In this document: piece by piece, positions 35,721 through 45,481 of the stretch
How the letters are laid out: each line of letters starts with the position of its first letter
How positions within the stretch are numbered: the stretch's first letter is position 1
From: Nomia melanderi
Taxonomy: Eukaryota; Arthropoda; Insecta; Hymenoptera; Halictidae
Assembly: GCF_051020985.1 (NCBI RefSeq)
Contig: NC_135012.1
Location: 8,806,451 to 8,870,450 of the forward strand
DNA: 64,000 nucleotides
Reading direction: 5' to 3'
Notes under the pieces: generated by a model
Seen by the model: the letters and a program-made list of their open reading frames with translations, nothing else
What the model was told of the DNA's origin: nothing
The model's database searches: none
Translations under genes and position numbers: made by a program

Positions 35721-37424
35721 ACACGCCCGGTCGAAAAGCAGCCAATCATCGGGCAATGGAAAAATCCGTCGGCTCCGAGGATGACTATCCGGATCGGTGG
35801 CTACTTCCTGAACGCGGCCGCGACGCTGCTAGACCGATCCTCCTCTCTCTTTCTCTCTCTCTCTCTCGCTCTTTCCACCGGCAAGTAGTCCGTGGTGTCG
35901 CGAGGGTGGAGGAAGAGAAGCAACAGAAACGAACGAACGTTCGGTGGAGCGGTGGCGGTGGCGCGCGATGAGGAGTAGTGGAGGAACGCGCACACAGCCG
36001 TCGGACGGGATGGTATACGGATAGGAGAGGCACACTGGTACAGAGACGGTGCGAAGGAGAAGGAGAGAAAGGGGGGCCCGGCGCGGAGTACGCGTATGAC
36101 GAGAAGAAGTAGGGGAGAGAGCGAGGGAGGTTGTGAAAGAGAGATAGAACCGGGCACGATTGGCCCCTTCCGCCGTGTCAGCGGTGCCGATTGGCTCGCG
36201 TTCCCCGGAATCGTGTTATTTCAATCGATATCTCTTCGAGTAGCCGGCCGATTTTTCGTCGCGGCGCGTTATCAGCGCCTTTCCACCTTTTTTTCTTCCC
36301 CCGTTTAGCACACGCACAGCGCCGCAGAGACCAAGAAATCGCTCTGTCCCCCCCTTCGGCCGGTTTAGTTCGCGAGAGACGCCACACGCTGGCGCACAGC
36401 GCTGCGTCCGCGCTTTTCTGATCGACGACGCGCCAGCTACCCCCGCAGATTTTCCGGGGAAACCGAAAAAAAAACAGCCGAGTCGAAACCGAAAGGACAT
36501 CGGTGCCGATCGCGGAAAAAAGTCCGGCCGCCGAACAGCAGTCCGCGATCGAGGCGCGCAGTGTCGTCGGCTCGTTTCGCGCGGTCGCCTCGTGCCCCTC
36601 GCTGGATCAGTCCGATTCCCTTCCGGTCCGGTTCGCCGATTCTCGCGTCCAAGTTACAAGGGTGGCCCCAGTGATCCCGGTAAAAAGGAGTATTCCCGTA
36701 AACGTGAACAAGTGCGCGCTAGGAATATCCATTCCACGAGTTCCGTCACCGTGTGTGTTCGCCGCAGCTCGTGACTAGAGTCCCGGGTTAGAACACGTCT
36801 TCCCGCCAAGAGGAAGCTTCGCCGAAGACGCGGAATTGTCCTCTGGATTCCCTCCGAGTCTCTTCCTCATCCGCGGGATTAGCAAACAAAGGCTGCTGGA
36901 CCGTCCATCCATCGTCGGACAATATCCGAGGCGAGGACTTTGTTCCCCGCTTATGCAACCGTGCTAATCGGTGCGCGAAGGATAACGTCGTCGGGGGTGA
37001 GAGTGGTGATCCGGGCTTGACGGTGGCTGCCAACGAAATCGCTGGCTGGAGGAAAAACGCAGAAGTGGTTGGTACGAGGAACGAGCCGGGATCACGGCGG
37101 AAAATGTGAACACGTGAAAGTGGAACGATACCGTTCTCACACGGCAGGATACTGGTCCCTGGGACAAAAGAAGAATCACGCCCTCGCGTGCAGATGTGCC
37201 CGTGCCCGAAGAGTGTCTCTCACGCAACGGTTTCTCCGCGTCTGGTTGCGCAAAGACCTCTCTACCCTCTGAGGAAAAATGGCCGAGGATCAGGATTGTA
37301 AATATCAGCGAGACCGGCTGTGGACCTAGCTACTATCGGAAGTCAGAGAAAAATCCGTGGAACACGATAAAACCCGAGAAGAGGATTATCGGTGTCGAAA
37401 GAGAGAAAGGGGGAGAAAGAGACG

Positions 37425-37472
37425 GAGAAAGAGAGAGAGAGAGAGAGAGAGAGTAAGAAAGAGAGAGAGAGG
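37425..37472 (+). repeat. (GA)n microsatellite in the roe-type leader
   Basis: A GA run of about 48 nt with a TAA interruption, beginning about 200 nt upstream of the ATG at 37630 and ending just before the short upstream frame at 37484. GA runs near insect promoters can recruit GAGA-type factors. Confidence 0.9.
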
Positions 37473-37483
37473 TTTGGAATAGC

Positions 37484-37627
37484 ATGTTGGAGGACTGGTC
37501 AGGATCGAGCGCGTCGCCGCTGCGACCTGGAATAAGGGTAGCCATGTCGGTATCAGAGACTTTCGTATCGCCGTGCGTGGAGGGCGGGAGGGACTCTTCA
37601 GGTCGCGTGCTCGGGATTCTTCCCTGA
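37484..37627 (+). CDS. Upstream ORF (47 codons) ending 2 nt before the roe-type start
   Basis: ATG at 37484 opens a 47-residue frame beginning MLEDWSGSSASPLRPG, with a TGA at 37625-37627. The main start codon follows at 37630 in a different frame. An ATG inside it, followed by SVSETF, gives a second in-frame start. The product resembles no known family. Such a frame would limit translation of the main protein to reinitiation or leaky scanning. Whether it is translated, or even lies in the mature transcript, is unknown. Confidence 0.3.
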   Translation: MLEDWSGSSASPLRPGIRVAMSVSETFVSPCVEGGRDSSGRVLGILP

Positions 37628-37629
37628 AG

Positions 37630-37815
37630 ATGTATGGCACCAATGAAAGCCACGGGCCGAACCAATGGCCTTGGACACCGCCTCCTGCGTCCCAACCGCT
37701 ACCGCCGCAAGCCCAGCATCAAAACCATCCCCGACCTCACCCCCACAACCATCCGAGCCACCCGCCGTACGTACCGCCGCCGTATCAGCATCCTCATCAC
37801 CACTTGCCGCACGAG
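37630..37815 (+). CDS. rn: Alternative first coding exon, roughened-eye-type isoform of rotund
   Basis: The exon encodes 62 residues starting MYGTNESHGPNQWPWT and continuing as a Pro/His/Gln-rich segment with repeated HP and PPY-like elements, ending ...HHLPHE. The start has A at -3 (GAAGATGT). The donor CACGAG|GTAATT follows in phase 0, so it joins the zinc-finger exon at IFMHKSAM in frame. Beyond the donor the frame continues for 56 codons, but its composition changes. The exon lies 30 kb downstream of the long-isoform exons and 7.3 kb upstream of the fingers, as in the Drosophila rn/roe arrangement. It would give a protein with the same DNA-binding domain but without the Gln-rich N-terminus. 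I recognise the arrangement rather than this exact sequence. Confidence 0.75.
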
Positions 37816-40800
37816 GTAATTATTGACGATATTCCGCCGGCCGGCCCGGACCGGCTGTCTTCCCTACAACTCCAAGAATCTTTCGAAACTCGCTGGATAT
37901 ACCCAGCCACGTCGTGCAGCCGGCCCAGCTATCTGCCCCCGAATGCGTCCGCGAATTCAGCCCTGCGTGGATCGTCTCCATTTTAAGGGCCAACCGACGC
38001 GATGCAGCGATACTACCCCCGGCTCTGATACGTTTCATTCGAATTGCCGATTGCCGGAGGAGTTATTTGTCGATGAATTAACGCTAGATTTATGAAACCC
38101 GTTCAATTGCAGGATATTCAACTTCATGAACAATGTTTGGTAAAAGCTCATGTCGATTTTCATCGATGCAGCTATCTGGGTAGGAATTCTAATTTTATGT
38201 TTTCGGAGAGCTAATTTGCAAGATTCGTGTAAATGAGTGTCTCTGAGGATATCTCGCCTAGTATTAATTATTGGGACACGATTTTGAGTGAAACTTGTGG
38301 CGAAAGTTTGATTTGATGAATTAGAATGTTGATCAGGTTTTTCCGGTTAGACCGTGATAACATCTTTTAGTAGAAGTTGGAGGTTCTTTCTTTCGCAATA
38401 CTCCTGAAAGTTCTTTTCGTTTTGATGCAGCAGTCTGGGGTTTATAATTAGAAATTAATGATGATTTTTGGTTTCCGGAGAGCTATAAACGGTGCTACCC
38501 GATATAGATAAATGATTCAATGTATTCGCATTAAATACAGTGAATAATTTGAGAGGACCGAATGATGAATAAATTACAGTGACATATTTAATAATTCATA
38601 ATGTATTATACACGTAATTTGAATTAACAAGTAGAAATGAGAGTGATAAAAGAATTCGGGCGGCATTCAAATATTAAAATGATTGTAAAATAAACGATGG
38701 AACATATAATTAAACGATACAAAAGAATAAAATCGTTTAACATTTTATAAAATTTACTTCGCGAATCGATAATCAGATGAACTTCAAAAGTTTCTGTATT
38801 GTACTAAAAATAGTAGAAACATCCTGTTTTGAACTTTATAGACTTACTATTTTTATCTTTCACAAACTTTAATCCAAATGTTCGCAAACACACGAATATT
38901 CGCACCAACAAAAACATCGAATAATATTCCGTTGAACCGTCTATAAATCCAAATCTCCACGACGCTTTTCCTATTCATAGTCCCGGCACGTTAACCATTT
39001 AATTCGGTAACACCTCGCGCATCGATCCGCTTAATCGCGCTATTAATAAACACGTCGAATGTAGACTCTCCTCGAAAATACCGGTCAACGTCGCGATAGA
39101 CCTTTGCAAGGTCAAGGTTCCGCCGGCGGGTTACATAAAGATCCTGTGGTCGTCTGGAAAAAACGGGACTCCATCGCTACACGAATCCTCCGCGTGAAAC
39201 GTATGCAGTACTTTACATCGGAGTTCACCCGAGAAGGAACTTTGAGACGTTCCCGGGGACCTCTGACCCTTTTATCTAGCGAACCACGTCGAATTGTCGA
39301 CGCTCCGCGAATTAGAAGCCTCGGCGATCGGGCGTCGATCGTTTAGGCGAGCCAGCCGCGCACGGGGCCCGAGTAGAAAGCGCGCGCGAGCGAGCCAGCC
39401 AAGTATGTAAAGCCGTTCGTCGTTGCCCTCTTATTGGGCTAATCGAGCGCCGTTTGATCGGGGATTAGAGATTGTTACTCCGCGGCGAGGCTACACGCCG
39501 AGGCGTGCACGCGTGATTAATATCGCAAGGGAAACCTACAACGATGACTTCGACCGTCTGGTACCGAGCACCGGACCGGCACTACCTTCTAGACTATACC
39601 ATTGCCTTATAGACGGTCCATAGACGATCATTCCGTAACGTCGCTAGAAATTTCTCGGCTGCCATTCTGACACGGTCTCCGCTCGACTGGCCATTGACGC
39701 GCCTTCCTCCAGTCTTCATGCACGGATTCGCCGTCCCAGGAACAGCCGAGGAGTCGTTAATTGGCCACGCATCACGGACCCCCTTCGATCATTCCCCTAG
39801 AGGATGACTTTCTCCATTACGCGCGGGACGTCGAAAACAATTCGCCGACACCTTCTGCGACCCCGCACCACCGCGAGATTCTCGAAATCTCGGATTCGCC
39901 CGAGGAAAGCGGAAAACTTTCCGTTACCGGGAAGCTCGCGGAAGGATCGCCCACGCGCGGACGTACTAAAAATCGGCGACGCGAACGCGGAAACGCCAGC
40001 GAAATTCGCCTGCTTCCTACGCTCGGGTACGCCCACGGATGTCGGTTTCATCAGGTGTGCCGTACGAGTCAGGGTCACGGCAGGCTTCCCGGCGATCGTG
40101 ATTTTCGCGGATCCCGTAATCACCGGGGATAGAGGAAGCGTGGAAGGAAAAGGAGACGGCGAACAGGGGAAAAAAGTGGGAAGAAAGAGAAAAAAAGGAG
40201 GAGGAGATCTGAAAAAAACGGTCGGGTTGGTTTAGGTGTGATCGGCAGGTTGGCCTGCAGCAGGAAGCGATCGAGGTAGCGGATCATGGTGCCGCTGCCG
40301 CGATTCAGACAGATTAAAGCCGTCGCGATTATAGCCCCGGAGAGAGAAAGAGAGACAGAGAAAGACGGAGAGAGAGAGAGAAAGTGAGAGAGAGAGAGGG
40401 CGAGAGGAAGAGAGCTAGATCGAGTTAGAGGATCGAAGATGGAGAGCGACCGGGTGAAAGAGAAAGATGGCGCAGTGTTGTGGAGCGAGAGAGCTAGAGG
40501 CGGAGAAGGTCCACCTTTTCCTTTATATTACGGCACTATTCGCGGCCGCAGTTTAGACAGATAGGTGGGTAGGTAGGAGAGAATGAGTCAGGCAACGCTA
40601 GGTAGGTTAGATTGGACGTTGTCTCCGCGCGGGCAGACACACGCGCGCACACGTGTACCTACACGAGGCTGAGGCCTGTTTCCCTCGCACGTACACCCGT
40701 AGAGGCCCGGCGCGGTGCGGCGCGGCGCGCAGCACACATACCGGCGAGTTAATAGCACATGCGAAGTGCTAGATGGCCGGCGTGCGTGGGTGGACGGAGC

Positions 40801-41948
40801 ACACGTTACCCCGCGTATGTGTGCCACGGAGAAAAGGCATATGGTCAGCAGGTGAGACCTTTGCTTTGTGTTCCAAGTGTATAAAGTAGCCTACTTCCCA
40901 GTGACCAATGTTATTCCGGCGTAATTTACTGCGCCGGGGGAGAGACAAAGGGTTGCGCCGCTCGGATCCAAAAGATCCCTTTCGAAAAACCGGGCCAGGC
41001 CTTATCCCAGCCCGTTCCTCGTTTCTAACGAGGAAACTAACCTTAGTAGCTCGCTCTCTGGCTTCGTGTTTGTCTCTTGGGGGGTGATTTGCTGATTGGA
41101 GGCTGTTGACTCCATTTTTCGACAGTTTCCCGACGGTCTGGGGGACTTAAACGTGGAATCGCCGAGAGGAAGGATTCCCAGGGTTATAAAATGTTGGCCG
41201 TACGATGTTATTCTTACCTGGGTATCGAAAGAATTTCGTTTATTGTCGCTTATGCCTTGGAGATTGATGTTAAAGTTGTTTGTCGAAAAATACCATCGGA
41301 AACGGATGGTTATGTATGCAGATAAGCTGCTTAGTCTCAGGGCTTAGTCTTCTTGGCGTTTACTATTAGACGGCAGTGCCTGAATCTGTTTTGATCCGGG
41401 TTACTAAAACCTTTGTCTAATTCAGCGGATTGTAACGGGTAGTTGACTCATAGTTTTGTGATTCTTGGATTAGAAATATTACACAAATTTGGGATAATTG
41501 ATGAGTGAAATCAGTCGCGAGAGAAATCTAGTTTCTTAGAGCTGTTGTACGAAAAAGTGTCAGATTATGCCCTCAATGCTTCATTATCCAAATATCTAAC
41601 TAAAACTCTTCGAAATTAAATAGTAACTCCACTACTCAAAACCTAAATTCGAACAAACTATTCTAACTTTGAAGAGGATAAAAAAATATATTCCATTTAA
41701 AATGTCCAACAATTTTAGGCGTGATTAAAGGAACAAGAGATTCGTGGAAACAGCAACTCGAAGAAACACCTCTGTCCAAGCTGTCGAGGACACGGGGTGG
41801 AAAGTAGTAAGGGTTGGAAACGGGACGGGGGACGCTTCTTAGGAAATACACAGGGTGTCGGTTGATATATTTTTCCATTATTAAGGACATTAAGCCGGCG
41901 GGCCGTGGGCAAGCAACTCTTTCCGCATTCACCCGCCTTTATCCCTCT

Positions 41949-41998
<50 letters not shown>

Positions 41999-44900
41999 CT
42001 CCTTTTTTCCGCGGCGGCGACGACGATAAATCAGAAAAAAAGATTCGTTGCGACGGTGGTGGCCCGGCGGCGGGACGCAATTTTCCATCTGCCGGGAGAT
42101 AAAAATTTGATTAATGGACGTATGGTGTTTGAGTTCGAGAAAAACCGGGGTAGAGAGAGAAAAAAGGCTGACTTTGTGGGTCGACTTAATTAGTATTCGC
42201 TCAAAAATCACGCCGGAAACAAATGTCTCCCGGCCGAGGTTTCTTCGGGACGGCGATGGCCACCGGCCGGAACTTTCCCCGAAAAAATCTCGACGTCCAC
42301 TCGAGACGGTCGTTAAAAATTCGCAACTCGACTTTGTCGCCATCGAGTCGCTTCCCCCACCCCTTAACGGCCCTTGGCTACGGCAGGTCGTCGCTGGAGC
42401 GTTGTCGCGTCGCGAAGAAAACGAAAGGGTGGTTAGGTTCCTCGGAGTCGGGCGAAATTCCATTAGAAAACGATCGGGGAGAAACGAATCAGGTCCATTA
42501 ATAAAATCGCGATATTCTGTCTGAATAAAAGAAACCTGCTTATCCGAGTGGCTCAAGAACTCACGGGTAAAATTTTATTCAAATCGACGAGGAGGGACAC
42601 AACTCGGATTGATTCGTCTCCGGGGCAAAAGAAGAATCCGGCCGGTCGGGAAAAAACGAGGAATAAAATCGAGTCGCAGCCTCTCCCTCTCCCACGAGGA
42701 TTAAGAATCAGGGATGCGCAGTGTCGAAGGTCGCTCGTCAAATATCCACCGACGCGTCGCGTCCTCCCGGAAAGAAAGGGTTGAAAGTCGTAGAAACTTG
42801 AGAACCCCCGGTGACAATTTCAATTCTCTCTCTCTCTCTCTTTCTCTCTCCCGGCGCCTTCTCCGCTGTCGTCGTCGTAGTCGCAGTCGTTCAGGAGGTG
42901 TCCTCATCTTTGTCGCGGGAAGGGTGGCAGGCTAAGATTCTTAAAACTTCTTGCGAGATTTTTCGATTTTAATTACAGTTTTAACATATTTTAATAAAAT
43001 CCTCCGCAGACCTTCTTCTCTGTCCCTTCGTTCCACCTCAGCCCGGACTCGAGGAACGGCCTCTCGCGTTCCCTTCTTTAATTCCGGCGAACTTCTCTCC
43101 CGTTAGCCTGATTCTCCCTTGTCCCCGCTGTTCCTGGCTCCTCTCTCCCACTTTCGCCGCGAACCGTACGGTCGTTTTAAACGTTAACCCTTTCGTTCGT
43201 TCACCTACACCCACACCATCAACGGGAGCAACACCTGTTCCCTTGAACGGGAACCCGAAATCAAGCGTTCCTCGGCCGTTCCACCCGCCCGCGCTGCCCC
43301 CATGCTCCCTTCACAGCAGTTTCGCGTTCCTCCTGATCGCGTCCGGGTATAGCCACACGTATGTAGGCAGATACCTGGCCACGTCCAGCAACTTCTGTGA
43401 TGTGTGACGCGCGGCTGTTGTTACGTACGCGTAAGTAGGTACCGCACACCCGTGCCCGTACGATCCGAAAAACATCGATCGGATGGCTGCTTTCGAAAAG
43501 CATCGCGAGGAGGGACATTGACCCCTTTCGCGGACAGCTGTTACACGCTTCCTATGAAATTCGTCGAGAATCGTCTATAAATCAGCTGGCAACGGACGAT
43601 GTGAGGTGTGGCGCTCTGTGTTCTTGGGAGTTTCGGCCTGAATGCCTTTCTTGCGCGAATTTTTGCGTCAAAGTATGGGAATGTGGGTTTGAGTGGGGTA
43701 CAACCAAGTGTCCCGTGCGATCACGTTTTTATTAATTGAATGAAGAATTTGGGAAAGGATGGGATCGAGATTTGGAATTTGGGTATCCTGCGTGATCGGT
43801 AGAGTATGAGGTTTTATGTGTATGTTGATTTTTGTAGAATCATTACGAGCGGCAATTCATTGCATTTATTTACCTTATTACTGGTTCTAGTAGGCTTTAA
43901 ACAGAACAAAGATCTCGTTAAATTTTCTTAAACTTTCTAATACAAAATTTGCTTAAGCGTTTATTGTACTATAAACCGATAAATGTCACAGTTCAGCGAT
44001 CAAGTCCTAGAGAGTTCGAATCCAAATAGTTCGGTTGGAATTTTTCGAGTGAAAAGATATGAACTGTGCTTCAGGAGGGTTGCATCTAGTCGTCTCGTAA
44101 TTGTTCGGTGAATCGTTTTTAGGGATGATTCCGTTGATTCGGTAAACCGTCGCGACGATGTATCGCAAAGTTCGCGTAAGTATCGGCCGTATTGCGTCAC
44201 CGTGCGTGAACTTTTAATTAATGGATCGCGCCAGGAGCTGAAGGCGAAATCGAGGGAGTGAATGGCGTCGGGGAACGAGTCGAAACTATCGCGGTGCACA
44301 ACAGGCGGCCACGGGTTCGCCTATGAATAACTCAGAAGGCAAACGATACCGCTACGGTCTATGAGCGCGTACTTTTCGATTCTCGTCATCTTATAATTGC
44401 ATGAGGAAATTATGAGGATCGCTCGAACCGTCCACGACTAAACAGGGGAAGCCGGGGCGACTGCCTGTGTCCTGTTCAGATGGTTAAGAATCATTCAGAA
44501 TTAATATTCTTCCATTCCAGCTCACTATTCAGTAATTAAAATTTGAATTCTGTCTCCGTGCATTCCTAGTTAGACGATAAATTCCGTTCAGTTCCATGCG
44601 TTGCTATTATCAAATTAAATCCAAATTTTTCTGCTGCAAACTCTCTTTACTTCAAAACTCTCAAATTCCTTTACTACAGAAAGAATATTTCTATAAATAT
44701 CAATCAAGATCAACCTACAACCCTTCCAACGTCCTTTGTTCTTAAAGAAAAACTTTAAAATCTTCAAAATTCCATTGCCTCCACCCTAAGAAGAGCAAAC
44801 CACAGTTAGCCTACTCTCAACGTAACAAACTCCAATACCCCAACTTCACGTCAACTGTAAGAAACGACCCCAGCATTCCGCGTGTCCAAGTCCCACCCTC

Positions 44901-45162
44901 CAGAATCTCAAACTTAGAACACCTCCGAACCCCGCACGAGCCAATCGATTCAAAATTAAAAGCCAAGAAAGGTAAACACAATGAATGATCAAAGTTTGGG
45001 CATATGTAGATCGCGTCAGCGGATTCCCCAAGGGAACCTTCCAGGAGTAGATGGCGATCGGGGGTGACCGGTTAGGCGGTCGGGTCTACCGTCGATTTGC
45101 CATCCTCCGTTGCTCGGCCAAAAGTTCAGCGTACCAACTAACCCCGGCAGTTCTTCTCGCAG
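37816..45162 (+). other. rn: Intron between the roe-type exon and the zinc-finger exon
   Basis: This 7.3-kb intron contains AT-rich sequence (38030-39080, 41100-41960 and 43620-45000) and CpG-rich blocks (39080-40850 and 42000-43560). It also has GA-rich sequence (about 40340-40400) and a (TC)n run (41952-41995). A protein-like open frame at 39801-40054 is discussed as a finding. The 3' end has a CAACTAAC branch sequence and two possible acceptor AGs. Confidence 0.7.
41952..41995 (+). repeat. (TC)n microsatellite
   Basis: A perfect dinucleotide run of about 44 nt, one of the longest in the window. Confidence 0.95.
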
Positions 45163-45481
45163 ATCTTCATGCACAAGAGCGCGATGCAGATGCACGCGAG
45201 GGAGCTGGGCGCGGCGGGTGCACTGACGGCTCGACCCGGCGGCGGTGTGCCCGGCGGACTGGCGGCTCTCGGTCCGATCGGCGTCGGTCCGGGCGGCATG
45301 ATCGCCGGCAACGAGGTAAAGCCGCACCAGTGCCAGCAATGCCTCAAGTCATTCTCCAGCAACCACCAGCTCGTACAGCACATCAGGGTCCACACCGGCG
45401 AGAAACCGTACAAATGCAGCTACTGCGACCGCAGGTTCAAGCAGCTCAGCCACGTACAACAACATACCCGCCTGCATACGG
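45163..45481 (+). CDS. rn: Zinc-finger exon of rotund, C2H2 fingers 1 and 2
   Basis: This exon is shared by both isoforms. It encodes IFMHKSAMQMHAREL, then a Gly/Ala/Pro-rich linker, then two Kruppel-type fingers. Finger 1 starts at the Cys codon 45331: CQQC, twelve residues, H-IRV-H. A TGEKPYK linker precedes finger 2 (CSYC, twelve residues, H-TRL-H, from about 45415). The finger sequences, with KSFSSNHQLVQH and RRFKQLSHVQQH, are those of the rotund/squeeze/LIN-29 family, which has five fingers. The exon ends inside the inter-finger linker at CATACGG|GTGAGT (phase 1). Reading on gives an immediate stop at 45487, so the donor must be used. Fingers 3-5 lie in later exons outside the window. 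The start at 45163 uses the second of two AGs; the first would begin the exon at 45151 and add FFSQ. Rotund proteins are nuclear transcription factors acting in appendage and sensory-neuron patterning in Drosophila. Confidence 0.92.

Larger units (their letters stand above)
35721..37629 (+). promoter_or_regulatory. rn: Probable promoter and 5' leader of the short (roe-type) isoform
   Basis: This GC- and CpG-rich block lies directly upstream of the roe-type start codon. It contains a CT run (about 35841-35875), an initiator match TCAGTC at 36607-36612 (no DPE at the expected distance) and a GA run (37425-37472). The exact start site cannot be placed, since no TATA box stands out. In Drosophila the roughened eye transcript starts from an internal promoter of the rotund locus, which fits this position. 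Confidence 0.45.

Noticed and set aside
36607..36612. Exact initiator match TCAGTC upstream of the roe-type exon, as a defined start site
   Set aside because: A six-base match alone is expected by chance and no TATA box or DPE lies at the right distance, so I kept only a broad promoter region.
40565..40615. GGTAGGTAGG and GTAGGTTAG sequence resembling insect telomeric TTAGG repeats
   Set aside because: The units are irregular and too few; it is ordinary simple sequence.
42541..42575. GAGTGGCTCAAGAACTC resembling part of a Ser/Leu tRNA
   Set aside because: There is no acceptor stem, T-arm or correct spacing around it.
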